Positions 46,331 through 58,066 of a DNA stretch of 64,000 nt are shown in pieces. The notes beneath the pieces are model-generated. The model saw nothing but the letters and a program-made list of their open reading frames with translations. It was not told the DNA's origin and searched no databases. The translations under genes and the position numbers were made by a program. The stretch lies in the NCBI RefSeq assembly GCF_947242115.1, contig NC_074715.1:52020080-52084079 (forward strand), in the 5' to 3' direction. How positions within the stretch are numbered: the stretch's first letter is position 1; every line of letters starts with the position of its first letter. Source of the DNA: Biomphalaria glabrata (taxonomy: Eukaryota; Mollusca; Gastropoda; Planorbidae).

Positions 46331-46769
46331 AACTAGACCAGTTTCATATAGTATTTCCCAACACATAACAATCTTTGTATTTCCATAATCAGAAAACAAA
46401 GGTCAGAGTTGTTAGTGTTAGGGTAGCACACTTGTGCAAAAGTTGATAGGTGTTGGATTAGTTATCATGAATTTCAAAAAGGTCTAAAAAGAATTTTTAA
46501 TACAATAGTTGGAGCAATGCAAAGTATCTGGATATGTTGAGATTCTCAAAAGTTATTTACTTAAACTGGATTATACATTAAGACATCCCACTTTTACTTA
46601 AATGTAAAACCAGTACATCGCAAATGGAATGAGTTTAGTTTTTATCTCTTGCTTTGCATAGGTGGTCCATGATTTACTGCCATACAGTAGTGTACTCATA
46701 AAGCATGCCGTGTAGACTTCCATTTTGGTTACTGTAGTAAGCTTCTGGTTTTCACAAATTCTTGGCCTG

Positions 46770-47005
46770 AGGAGCCCTCAGAAAATGCCGCTTGCGCTGG
46801 CTTGGACATGTTCACCAGATGGAGGACAATCGCATCCTGAGTCATCTTCTACAGACAACTTGCAACTGGCCGCCTCCACCTCCGTTACATAGATGTAATA
46901 AAACGTGACCTCAAATCAGTGAACATCAATACTGACCATTGGGAAGACATAGCTTTAGACCGCACCAGATGGAGAGTGACCAATAAAAAAAAGATGTCTT
47001 TCATA
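46770..47005 (+). mobile_element. LINE C-terminal remnant, family C
   Basis: Translation gives LRWLGHVHQMEDNRI, then LHYRDVIKRDLKS-like sequence and WEDIALDRTRWR, the usual C-terminal block of a LINE polyprotein. The same ALDRTRWR block occurs antisense at 62505-62550. Frames are broken. Confidence 0.65.
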
Positions 47006-47049
47006 AGAAAAAGTAAAGTCCACAGAATTGTGAAATATTGAAGATTTTG

Positions 47050-47360
47050 CATTTATCTCAGATTTTATCTTATACATTACTTCAAATAAGATAATCTGCA
47101 TTTCATGTGTTAATTACTTAATCTAACTTAAACTTTAGCCAGTTTTCCTGGCTGATTGAGGCAACCCATTTCATTCTCATATAATGGGACTAAGCAGCAC
47201 TGATTACACATTGTTCTTAGTTCTAGCACATGGAATAAGAAATTTGCCTCAATCTAGAGTATTTCATTAGGTTTTGTTTTTCTATGTAAATTATGGTTCA
47301 GTTTTATTCTTCTGTCCTGAAGTGTCATGTCACTTATTGATCTTTGTACTTGTTCTAATT
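47050..47360 (-). mobile_element. LINE family A 3' end, antisense, old copy
   Basis: The plus strand shows TTTTATCTTATACATTACTT, CAGTTTTCCTGGCTGATTGA and ATTTCATTAGGTTTTG. It is more diverged from the other family A tails than average. Confidence 0.6.
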
Positions 47361-48232
47361 TGTTTTAAGCTGAGGCAAATTTTTTAAAAATTTCATCAAT
47401 ATGAAGAACAAAAAAAAAACGCAGGTGCCATTTGACTATTCAAGATATTACACAATCAGCTAAAATGAAAAATTTGATTAATTGATCACCCAATTATTTT
47501 GGAATGTTTAAAATTGCATCTTCATACTTTGTTCCTATCACTTGAAGAAATTGCAAATTTATCTCATGACTTTTTATCTTTTCACCAGGTTCTAAAATTG
47601 TGAGTGAAATCACTGGAATATTTATTTTTCAAGTACCTGCAGGTACACATAAAATCTAATTTAAAAAAAAGTAAGGCCTAATGGTCATATCCCCCTCCAT
47701 TATCAACACAAAATTATTTTATTCCAGAATAATATACATAATGTATGCTTCAGGTGTACATTCAACTGGATATTTTTTTTTTTAAAATAACATCTTAAAC
47801 ATTGTTGGAAGGTCGGGCCCATGTCACTGCCAAAATGAAAATGATTAAAAAAAAAAAATACAATATTAATATTTTATCACATTTTAATAAATTAGAAATT
47901 ATTTACAGGGCAGTCCAGAGGTTTAAAAATGCTAATTTTTAAAAGTAACATTATATATATGTGTATGTAAAAAATATTTGAAATGACAGATGAAATAGCA
48001 TAATAACCAATTGCACAAGGTAAAAAAAAAAAAAGGGCTAAAACAAGCAGAAATAAAACTTAACTACATGTACACTTACAACAGTTAAATACCTTCGAAT
48101 GAATTGGATGATGTATTTACAGTCAAACATGAGTAATGCCAGCATACAAGGAAATGCAGAACAAAATGTATTTTATCCCCCCTCCTTTTAAAATAGTTTA
48201 AACAACATCCTGAGATACAAGAAACAATGTTT

Positions 48233-49289
48233 TTAAAAGTCTTCATCTGTAGAGAACTGATGGCTAGTTGGCGATTTGTTCATTACCCCCATCTTCTGAT
48301 ATTCACCAACTTTCTTTTCAAAGAAATTTGTCTTTCCTTCCAATGATATGTGCTCCATGAAGTCAAATGGATTTTCAGAACGATAAAACTGAAAATAAAT
48401 GAAGATTTTAAGTAGGGAATAAAATAACGTAAGCTGTTAAAAAATCACTATTCTAGTTTTGGTTACCAAGACATCACTTTCTCTGGTGAAAATATGCCAG
48501 GCTGTGTTTAAACAAAAGCAAAATGAGCATATCAGAACCCAAGTCTTGTCAGTGAGCAATATTAAAGAAATTTCTTAAAAACTGTAGTAGACATTCTCAA
48601 CCATCAGAACTATGTTGCGAATATATCTCTGCACCCGTCCCTCTTCTATTATGTGGATGTGTACTAAGTAATGGCAGGCTCTCAAGGTGACTCCAGAAGC
48701 ATTCCCCAATTTTGGGTATAGCTACAATGCAAAGGTTGAGATTTAGTTTTCTTAATTAAAAAATTATTGAATCATCATTTATCCAGTGAGTAATTACAAT
48801 GGCTATAAACAAGCAGAGATGACATTTCTGATTATTTCTACTAGAACCAGTGGCCTTACCTTTTCACATCCTAATTCTACCAGCAGTCTGTCGGCCACAA
48901 ATTCAATATATTTCCTCATCAGTTCACAGTTCATTCCAATCAAATTGACGGGTAAGGCATCTGTAAGAAACTCTTGCTCAATGGTTACAGCATCTGTGAT
49001 GATCTCGTAAATTCTGGCCTGAGAAGGTTTGTTCACTAAATGTCTAAACATCAAGCAAGCAAAGTCACAGTGCAAACCCTGCAAACAGATCATTGGTAAA
49101 ATTTATAAGAATAGTAACATGACGTACTAATGAGAAATATTTAAAAGTCTAGTTCACAAGTAAATATTCTGTAAGCCATGTATACATTGCAAGAGAAACT
49201 ACTTCCACATAACTATACAACAAAATTATAAATAGGTTTTAGAATTAAAAAAAAAAAAAAAAAAATTATAGGAAGCAAAATTGCCATTG

Positions 49290-49330
<41 letters not shown>

Positions 49331-52300
49331 CCATTTAATGCAGTTAGTTTGCAATATGTAAATGTATATTCAATAGTTACCTCATCACGACTGATAAGCT
49401 CATTGCTAAATGTTAGGCCTGGCATTATGCCCCTCTTCTTCAACCAGAAAATGGCAGCAAACGAGCCAGAGAAAAATATGCCTTCCACAGCAGCAAAAGC
49501 CACAACCCTCTCACTGTAGGGGTGTTCATGATCCCCAATCCACTTCATGGCCCAATCAGCTTTCTTAGTAACACAGGGCAGCGTCTCAATGGCGTTAAAC
49601 AAAAAAGACCTGTACAGTAAAAAAAAAAAAAGACTACAGTATAGACTGTGTGCAATATATATTTACAAAATTTTTATTATTGTTATTACTATTATAGCTT
49701 TTTTATATAGAGGGGTGTGTGTGTGTGTGTCGTCTGGGAGTTGGTTTTCCATGCTGCCTTTAGGCAGCTCAGTAAACAACTCTGCCCGAGTCGGTAGGTG
49801 TCGAACCTCAAGCCCCCATCTAGGTAGCCAAGCCAAGCTAAGCCCAAGCGCACTTGGCCTCTCGACCATGCTTACCAAATGTAAAAAACATCCTTTAATT
49901 AATAGAGCAAGATAAAGATTCAAAATATATAGTAATTTGCTATGATACATATCTCCACGATCACAGTAAAACTCATCCATTGTGGCCTTTTAATATATTT
50001 TCAATTCCGGCAATGGAAACAATTATAACAAACACAAAAAAAAAAAAAAAAAAACAAGTAAACTTTAAAATACACCCCTCCTTTACTTTAGATTAAGCCA
50101 CAGGTCATGGCGCAGTTCATGGTTCCAGCATATCTCAACTACAATTTTTGCTTAATAGTGTCAGCTAAAGTTATATTGGGGTATGGTAACATTTTCTTTT
50201 TTTAAGATGTAAATTAATGTTCAAGGTAGTTAAATACATTAGTTTTTAACATCCAAAGTAAATTACATCTTTTCATTTGAAGAAATTACATTTTCAAAGT
50301 AAGATAAATTCCACCAACCTTTCAGTGGAATCCTTAATGTATGTATCAATTAATAAGCTGTACATTTCACTGTGAACATTCTCCATGGCAATTTGAAAAC
50401 CATAGAAACAACGAGCTTCTGTCACCTGAACTTCTTTACTAAATCTTTCAACCTGTTTAAGTTACATATGGATAACATTTTATATCAAACACTTTACAAG
50501 AGATTCTGATTTCCATTAATGAAAAAAATCAGATCTAGATCAAGACTAGTTAAAATTTCATGACATCTAATGATCTATAAGTATAATACTATTAGATCTA
50601 GAATCAACATAAAAATAAAAACTGCTGACATACCAAATTTTCATTCACTATTCCATCACTTGCAGCAAAGAATGCCAGTACGTGTGAGATAAAATGCTTT
50701 TCTTCTGGTTTCAACTTCTCCCAGTGATCAAGATCTTTAGACAAGTCCACCTCTTCTGCTGTCCAGAATGATGCTTCAGCTTTTTTGTACATCTGCCAAA
50801 TGTCATGGTACTGAATTGGGAATAAAACAAATCGCCCGGGGTTTTCTTTTAACAGAGGCTCTTCCTGGGCCTCTCTTTTGCGAATTTCTGTTTTTGTCAG
50901 CTGGGAAGACTGTGGGCAGAAGTTATAACCAAATTTCAATAAAAACGGAGGACACAGTACTAAAAAGTTTTTCAAATATTTGTGAAAATACTCCAGCATA
51001 ATGTAATAAATATAAATCATTCGCAGAACATGCGACTAAATCTTTCATAACATCTCATTAATTTCCGACTCAAAGTTTTTTACATCAACATCAATAAGGT
51101 CAAATCACAGACCTATATATATAGATTTGTGTCTAGCATATGTTAAGTAAAAAAAAAAAAATCTATTCGCATTTTTATTGTAATATAATTTTATTATAAT
51201 TTCAACCAGTTCTTTTAATAGATGAGGGTTAAAGGAAAAAAATTAATGTACAATATATGACCAAAATCAAGCGATCTAAAGTCAATCTAGATCTAAATAT
51301 TCCATAAGTGACAAGATAAGTCATAAGTGCTGCAATAAGAATGTTGGTGACATTGTATTTTGTCTAGGACAAATCAAAAGAAATGATCTAGATCTAAATC
51401 TAGTCTAGATCTAGAATTCATAGATCATTTTAATAGATGTAATATTAAATTATTCTTTTCATCTATTTAAAATCGTGGGGAGATTCAAAATGAAATTAAC
51501 TGGCTGTGAATGGTTAACAGTTAAACCTGACAGGCCTGTGACTGAAGTATGCTGGACACATGACATTTTTTATTTATAATTTAGTACTTAATATCATTAG
51601 ACTTAGACCTATTCACTACTAGATCTAGACGTCTTATAGAGATCATTTTGACATCTATTATAATAATATGCATGTCTTTCAGTCTGAGGAGTGCAGTATT
51701 TCATGTGTGCAGTCCTAACTGATCTATATATTTTGCCACATCCAGCCCAAACATAACATTTAATTGTGTGATTTCAAGTGAAACAATATCAAAATATCTT
51801 TCATTACCTCTTTGAGTGGTTTATCCAGATCGTTTATATTCAAATTAGAATTCTAAAAAGATAAAGAAAAAAAAGAACTTTTTAAAGATTTTTGTTTTTA
51901 AACTTTAATGCCAAATAATTAGATGACAAACTAGAGTTTCTAAAAATTTAAGTGCAAGGCGAACGTCAATTGCTTTCGAGTTGCCTAAATAAGATAAATG
52001 ACTACAAAACATTTAAAAAAGCTTTTTTTTTAAAGCTGGCTAATATTTAATTGCAACTGCCAAATAATTAGACAAACCATTTTTCTTTTAAATTTAAGAA
52101 CAAGACAAACTCAAAAATTGATTGTTTCAAGTTGCCTAAATAGGATTTTAATGACTAAATTGTCACTAAAGCAGCCAGAAATATCACTGTCAAGTAGTTT
52201 AAAAAAGTTAGAATAACATTATCCCAAGATGACCCCTTACTCAAGAAAAATGATAGCCTATAAGCTATCCCAACACAATTCAATTACAATTTTACCCTTT

Positions 52301-53599
52301 AACAGACCACAGCACAGCATAGTTAGCTATAAGACATGTTCCAGGAGAACATTGACATTACCGAAATGGAAAAAAAATAGATGGCTACAATATAAGATCT
52401 TTAAAAAAAAAGCCATTTAAAATGGATTAGATCTAGAGTCTATACTAATCTAATCTATAGGATTTGATGTAGATTCTAGATCTAGAATAATCCAGAATCT
52501 AACTAGCAGACTAGTCACTAGTGTATGTAGATTAAAAGAATTTTTTTAAAGCATTATGTGTGTAAGTGTAGACTCTAGATTCTATGTGTTAGTAAAAGCA
52601 GTCAGTTTTGATTCATGATATGAAAAATATTAACAAGTCTAGATCTGTGTCTGTGTGATGTCCTTAGTCTTGTCTCTTGATTGACTAGATTATTCTAGAA
52701 TTATAGAATAGAACATGTATAATCTAGATATAGATCTAGCTAGGTCTAGACTACTCGACTTACGATGGATGTAATATTAAATATAAATTTAAAAATTACC
52801 TGCAATATACTTGTTCCGAGTGGTTTTCGTGGTGTAATATGATTTTGTTTCATAGAACTCTAAACAAAAAAAATAAATAAATGCATTGAAAATATTGAAA
52901 TCATTGAAACTATCATGAACTCACCTAGATCTAAATGTAAATCTAACCTACTAGACCTAGTAGATAGATTATCATAGATCTAGTAATATAATAATACTAT
53001 TTAGTCTTTAGTAACTAGAGTAGTCACTTCACTAGATGACTAGGTGACGTAGGTCATCTAGGTCATTCTAATGATTCTAGGTCTACAAGTACTAGCTTAG
53101 TCCTAGCCTAGGGCAAATCTAAGCCTAAACAAGACTAGATTCTAACTGGTATGAAAAATAAAAATCAATATTCATATAATTGATAGATCTATTTCATGGC
53201 AATATTGCATCAGACTTATTCAACATTCTCATGTCTGTAACCACACCCATTTTAAAAAGAAAAATCTGAGTTTAATCTAGATCTAGAATCTGTTATAAAT
53301 ATCTAGATTAATTTAATTTTAGTGACAGTATAGATCTAGAGACAGAGTATACTGATCTAGTCTAGAAATATTCAAATAGAGATCTAGTGTGACTAATCAC
53401 TAATTTGAGTCTTGACTAATTGAACAAGTCAGTCATCATATGATAATTTATAAAACTTTTAGTTTTAATAAGAATGACAAGTAGACTAAATCTATTCTAA
53501 TTCTAGATTTAAGAATGTACTAACCTCGTTTTCGTCGTTTATCTTCATATTTTTCATTTTATTAAGTTCATTTTCATTTGAGGATAAAATTTTATTCAT
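48233..53599 (-). CDS. RRM2: Ribonucleoside-diphosphate reductase small subunit (class Ia), eight coding exons
   Basis: The R2 subunit carries the di-iron centre and tyrosyl radical that drive reduction of ribonucleoside diphosphates to deoxy forms in the cytosol. It works as a dimer with RRM1. Minus-strand coding exons: 53599-53525, 52859-52800, 51852-51808, 50909-50634, 50452-50319, 49609-49381, 49078-48860, 48388-48233. Borders are GT/AG, phases agree, and the total is 397 codons (human 389). Core motifs are intact: [84 protein letters not shown] then GLHCDFAC. Metal ligands are Asp145, Glu176, His179, Glu239, Glu273 and His276; the radical tyrosine is Tyr183. The C-terminus ends [13 protein letters not shown], the R1-docking tail. 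The N-terminus is divergent, and a TPRKPL site (Thr-Pro-x-Lys) recalls the CDK site of vertebrate RRM2. A minus-strand AATAAA at 47723-47718 suggests a 3' UTR of about 500 bases. Confidence 0.96.
49290..49328. repeat. A tract of about 38 bases in an RRM2 intron
   Basis: A nearly unbroken A run, with a shorter one just before it at 49248-49263. It may be the tail of an old retroposed sequence, but no body is recognisable. It lies about 50 bases from the donor of coding exon 6 (minus strand). Confidence 0.85.
49720..49872 (-). mobile_element. SINE family S3, antisense, in an RRM2 intron
   Basis: GTCTGGGAGTTGGTTTTCCA, TGCTGCCTTTAGGCAGCTC, CTCTGCCCGAGTCGG and GTCGAACCTCAAGCCCCC match 18010-18180 block by block. 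The reverse complement holds a B-box-like GGTTCGA. It is preceded by a GT run (49712-49730). Confidence 0.6.
52430..53510. repeat. TCTAGA/AGATCT-rich domain across RRM2 introns 1 and 2
   Basis: Dense ctagatct words flank the short N-terminal coding exon at 52800-52859 on both sides. Same texture as 12715-14110. Confidence 0.65.
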
Positions 53600-53656
53600 T
53601 GTTAATAAATGTAAGGAGAAGGACAGAAAAAATACGACCGTCTGCGAGAACGACTT

Positions 53657-53768
53657 GGGCGCAAATGTTCTGATATTGATTCTTTCTGTGAAGTTGACGC
53701 TCTTTCTGAAAAAGTACGGGAAACTCGAATTATGTTTCGCGGGTAAAATAAGACGATTGGCCCATTGG
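53657..53768 (-). promoter_or_regulatory. RRM2: Putative RRM2 promoter: two CCAAT boxes and two E2F-like sites
   Basis: Read on the minus strand, two CCAAT motifs (plus-strand ATTGG at 53756-53760 and 53764-53768) lie about 160 bp upstream of the proposed ATG. They are followed by CCCGCGAAA (53743-53735) and TTTGCGCCC (53665-53657), both close to E2F sites. NF-Y plus E2F control is well known for S-phase genes including vertebrate RRM2. The sites are seen; their use is inferred. Confidence 0.4.
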
Positions 53769-54369
53769 CTTAACGTAAAGGTCAAGGATGTTTGCAACAA
53801 TTTCATTCGCTGATAAATTTGTATAGTATTTTTCCATTTCGATGAATTAGCCGACCTTACATAATGCAGAAAAATGTTGTTTTTTTTCACTAGTGTTATA
53901 TAAATTGTATATTGTACAAATCAATACGTCACCTAAAACATCTTACGAGAAATTACTATTTTTAAAAAAAATAATATATAATAATATTGATGAATATGTA
54001 AAAGGTCAAGACAAAGAAGAATTGCCAAAATAGTGATTCGCAACATTATTGCTGCTATTTCTTTGACAATTTTCATAATAAAGAAATCTAGGTAACAAGG
54101 TGATCAGAGTTACTTCTGGTCGAGTATGACTTAAGTAATGATAAGTAATATTTGCTATATCTAAATGTTTATATGCAGGCTAAAGTTTGCTTTTTAAAAA
54201 TATTGTATTTTTAAAAAATAAAAGCCAAGAAATCAAGTATTTTTGTGTACTATTAAATTTAAAAAAAAAGAAAATGCGTCAAACTTTAGTGATTTTTAGC
54301 AATGAATATTTTTTCCTTTTTTAGGAGTGCATGAATATTCATTTAGACAGAAAGATAAAAGGCACATTT

Positions 54370-54612
54370 CTCGTTCCATCTGCTGGGACAAATTTGTACA
54401 AATGCTCCTTCTTCCCTAGTAGGCCTACTATTACAGCATGGATTGGGGCCTACTATTACAGCATGGATTGGGTTGCCTGAGCCATCCAGGAAAACCAGTG
54501 ACTTGGCAGAATTAAGGTTATTGGTTAACATGCACGACTAGATTGACCTAGCAACACGCGTATGACGTAATAATCTTATTTTTGAAGTAACGTCTCTATT
54601 TTATAAGATAAG
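54370..54612 (+). mobile_element. LINE family A 3' end, sense, with local duplication
   Basis: GACAAATTTGTACAAATGCT, CCTTCTTCCCTAGTAGG, GGGTTGCCTGAGCCATCC, CAGTGACTTGGCAGAATT and GAAGTAACGTCTCTATTTTA match the family A C-terminus and 3' UTR. A 28-bp piece (CCTACTATTACAGCATGGAT) is tandemly duplicated at 54422-54470. Confidence 0.75.
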
Positions 54613-55284
54613 AATTCAAGTATGTGTAGGCCCTGTGAAAATTGGCTTAATTAACGTGAATGGCAGACCTAAGAGAGCAAACAGATAGCGATCTGGGTTT
54701 TTTTATAAGAGTAAGTTTCAAGTGAAAGGAGGAAATCGTGTTTAATGTTGTTTATGTTTTTGAATGATAGCAGCTTCAGAAAGAGCGACGGGAAAACATC
54801 AAAGAATAATTTGGGCATGTCAATTGAAAGTTTCTATCATTCTAGTCATGGCAGAAGAGAGAGAACTGGAGACACGGTCGACAGATCATGTGTGGTGGAT
54901 TTGACGCTTCCGCTAAAGCAGTGGCGTAGTTAGGAATAAGCCACTGCCCCTGCATTTTGCGTACCGGTACTATTTAATATTTAATGTAAAAAAACACCAT
55001 TCCCCCTTCTCAAGTGGTAGATCTATGTTTAATGTAGTTTCTCAGCCTTGTCTTTAAAGGGAGGTCATGTCTCGTGAATTAAAAAAAATGTTACTTGAAG
55101 CCTGGGGCTTAATTCACTACTGGTAGCAAAGCTGGACTTAGGCATAGTCGACCAAGGTGGTCAGTAGTGAACACATCGTCAATAGTAAACACATGGACAG
55201 TGGTCAAACAAAGAATTTTAGCCTAATTTAGTGGAAAAAATTCTTTTTAATACCCTTTGCAGACCCCCCCCCACCCCCAAACAG
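54613..55284. other. No recognised gene; transposon-end motif
   Basis: CAGTGGCGTAGTTAGG at about 54920 is a common transposon (hAT-type) start; a similar CAGTGGCGTCGCAAGG lies at about 56080. A weak family C LINE echo (KERRENIKE) is near 54778. No host exon was seen. Confidence 0.35.
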
Positions 55285-55400
55285 AGAAAGCGATGGGAAG
55301 GCAACATAGAAGAATGGAAGGGCTTGTCATTGAAAGAGATTCTATCCAAGGAATGGAGAGAGACGGTCGACAGATTGCGTCGTGCCCCGACGGTTTAACA
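55285..55400 (+). mobile_element. LINE C-terminal fragment, family C
   Basis: Reads QRKRWEGNIEEWKGLSL then EWRETVDRLRRAP, the RKRWxxNIxEWxGLSL block typical of this LINE C-terminus. Short and isolated. Confidence 0.55.
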
Positions 55401-55595
55401 GAGGCCATTCGTTATAGCAGGCCTCAACACTGGTCTGCAACGTCACAGCCTGCGGGGCAGTGTATACCATATAGTTCGTTGATACGTTGTACAGGCCTGT
55501 AACATGGCAACGAGCTATTGGTCTAAACTGCCCATAGGTTGCAACGCTGTTGGTCTGTGTTTCTTTAATAAATGGTCTCGGTTTAAACCATAACA
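55401..55595. mobile_element. Inverted-repeat element M2, copy 2
   Basis: GGCCATTCGTTATAGCAGGC, CTCAACACTGGTCTGCAACG, ATGGCAACGAGCTATTGGTC, TAAACTGCCCATAGG and AAATGGTCTCGG correspond to the arms of 39150-39380 with more differences between them. An older or more degraded copy. Confidence 0.7.
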
Positions 55596-56377
55596 GACTA
55601 AGGCGAATGTGAAGACACACACAAACAACTACTCCGATGCTATATTCTTTTTTCCGTGAATGAATTTGTGCAGTGTCTTTGTTCTAATATTCAGAGAGTT
55701 AGTATTTGTTTGTGGTAATAGACTCAAAAACTATACGCTGCCACAATAAATGTTTATAATTAGCGATAATAATTAATTAATGGAGAGGGATGGGCTCCGC
55801 CATGTAAATATCTTGGCCTCGTTACACGTCATGAAATGAAGAGCATAAATAAATCCAAGAGCGGTTCGTCCGTCGCCTAAGTTTCTGAAGGCAAAAGGCA
55901 CGAAAGATCATGTCAGGTGACCCATCGTACTAAGGGATAAGTGACGGTGGTGAATTGTCCACACCACAGAACAATGTACGAGGGCCTATTATGGCGAACA
56001 AAAAAAAAGGTGAACTGGGGGGGGGGGACGGGGAGTAGTGGAAAGGGGTGAACTTCATAAAAGTGATAAAGAGTTATACGCAGTGGCGTCGCAAGGTATG
56101 GTGACACACGATGCGGTTAGCTCTTGGTAAAGTGCATCCCCATAAAAATAAAATCCCAGTTTTGTTTTTTATTGTTGTTTTTCAACCATAATCCAAGTAG
56201 GAGATAATGAAGTATTTTCGATATTGAATACACAACTGTAAACATTAAAGGACTCTAAATAAAAAATTGTTGTTTATGACATTTTATAAATTTTAAATAG
56301 TAATTTATTAAAATGATTATTGAAACTATTTTTTTTTCTAGGGACCATAGCGACCATCTAAACGACAGTCCAGATAG

Positions 56378-56437
56378 AAGAAATAGAGAGTCACGTGGCT
56401 AAATGTTGTTTGTTTACGATTAATGAATGAGGTCCAT
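56378..56437 (+). mobile_element. MITE M1, right-end fragment
   Basis: GAAGAAATAGAGAGTCACGT, GGCTAAATGTTGTTTG and AATGAATGAGGTCCAT match the last 60 bp of M1. The left part is missing. Confidence 0.75.
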
Positions 56438-56534
56438 TGATTAATCCTAGTTTTATTTAAAATTGCTATTGTATAGCATCCTCCGTGTGCTGTGATACAA
56501 TCCTTTGTGGATCCACGTGTGTGTGTGCGATATC

Positions 56535-57052
56535 TGGGCAGGGCTGGCCTTAGACATAGCACACTAGCCAGCCTCCTAAGGCCTCCGGTAGATGGGGGAG
56601 GGACCTTAGACATAGCACACTTGCCAGCCTCCTAATGCCTCCGGTAGATGTGGGGGGGGCTTAGACATAGCACACTAGCCAGCCTCCTAATGCCTCCGGA
56701 AGATGGGGGGGGGGGACCTTAGACATAGCACACTTGCCAGCCTCCTAAGGCCTCCGGTAGATGGGGGGGGGGGGCTTAGACATAGCACACTTGCCAGCCT
56801 CCTAAGGCCTCCGGTAGATGGGGGGGGGACCTTAGACATAGCACACTAGCCAGCCTCCTAATGCCTCCGGTAGATGGGGGGGGGACCTTAGACATAGCAC
56901 ACTAGTCAGCCTCCTAAGGCCTCCGGTAGGTGGGGGGGGGGCTTAGACATAGCACACTAGCCAGCCTCCTAATGCCTCCGGTAGATGGGGGGGGGCCTTA
57001 GACATAGCACACTTGCCAGCCTCCTAAGCCCTCCGATAGGTGGGGGCCTCGT
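56535..57052. repeat. 56-bp minisatellite, 9 units, with variable G tracts
   Basis: The unit is CTTAGACATAGCACACTAGC, CAGCCTCCTAAGGCCTCC and GGTAGATG, then a G tract of 5 to 13 bases. Nine units are counted. The left border, GCAGGGCTGGCCTTAGAC, resembles the start of the hAT element at 10419 (CAGGGCCGGTCTTAGGCC), so the array may have grown from a hAT end. Units alternate CTAGCC/TTGCC and AAGG/AATG variants. Confidence 0.9.
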
Positions 57053-57257
57053 ACAGAACTAATATAAATTTTTAGAGACAAAAATCGCGAAACTTTTTTG
57101 GATCAAATTTCAAACAGAAGAAGTCAATGCCTCGTCTACTAGTCTAGCTCTAAGTCTCTTCTTTGATTCAAGATACCACACGAAACACTAACGGAAATTG
57201 CTCTATATGAACTTATTTTATTCGTTGTTTTAGATGCAGGAAGGTTTTAATTTTATT

Positions 57258-57285
57258 ACCACACGACCAGGCAGCCATCTAAGAA
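57258..57285 (-). mobile_element. SINE S2 head fragment, antisense
   Basis: ACCACACGACCAGGCAGCCA is the reverse complement of the S2 start (TGGCTGCCTGGTCGTG). Nothing else of the SINE remains. Confidence 0.5.
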
Positions 57286-57289
57286 TCCG

Positions 57290-58019
57290 AACTGTTAGTC
57301 TAAAAAAATAAAAAAAATTAAAAAAATAAAAAAATATCACGAATTATATAACTTAAATCTAGGTCGTTTAGACGAATTTAATTTCTGCTAATCAGACTGA
57401 TTGATCGATCAGTATCCCGAAAACGCCTAAATCTAAGACCTAATTATGAGAGGAGAGAGTAACATTAATAGACACTATATCAGATTGAGCGAATAAATCT
57501 AGATCTAGGTTTTAAATAGTTTGACTAGGACAAGAAGAAGAAAATTGACAGGATAGAACATGCAAAGACACAACAGCGTGTTGATGATACCGGTACTTAC
57601 AGATAGGATATTATAGGCCTTTTCTTGTTCTGTTATCTACTCTGTATAGTAGGGCTAAGTTAGGATCTATTCTCACTTTAATTTATGCTGTGGACCTGAC
57701 AACATACCCAGATCAACGTCAAATAGGCCTATCTCGCTAGCTAGATTCGAGTTCCATACAATCCCATATAAGCCTATTGCTTTATAACAATTAGGCCTAT
57801 ACGAATTCTATATAAAAGTATAATTTAACTGGTCAATTATCATATTAGTTAGCTTGGATTACGCATAGGCTACATTTACATATATTAATTATTAATATAA
57901 TTATAAAATATGTCTGAGACTGGGAATGATTCATTATTTTTATTTCGAAAGACAGCAACTGGCTTAGCAAAGAGACATTTGCAGATGGCAAACCATAGTT
58001 CATAATATTCGCGAAAATA
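57290..58019. other. AT-rich intergenic stretch, no gene recognised
   Basis: Simple A/T-rich tracts (57300-57345) and scattered TAGGCCTA words. No exon evidence. Confidence 0.4.
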
Positions 58020-58066
58020 ATAATATCTTATCTTATCTTATATAATACAGACGTTACTTCAAAGGC
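58020..58066 (-). mobile_element. LINE family A terminal tail, antisense
   Basis: ATCTTATCTTATCTTATATA followed by ATACAGACGTTACTTCAAA is the extreme 3' end of family A, including the ATAAG-type tail repeats. Confidence 0.65.

Noticed and set aside
49213-49330. Phe-rich C-terminal extension of the RRM2 exon frame
   Set aside because: It is the read-through of intron A tracts past the donor at 49380. The frame continues correctly in the exon at 49078.
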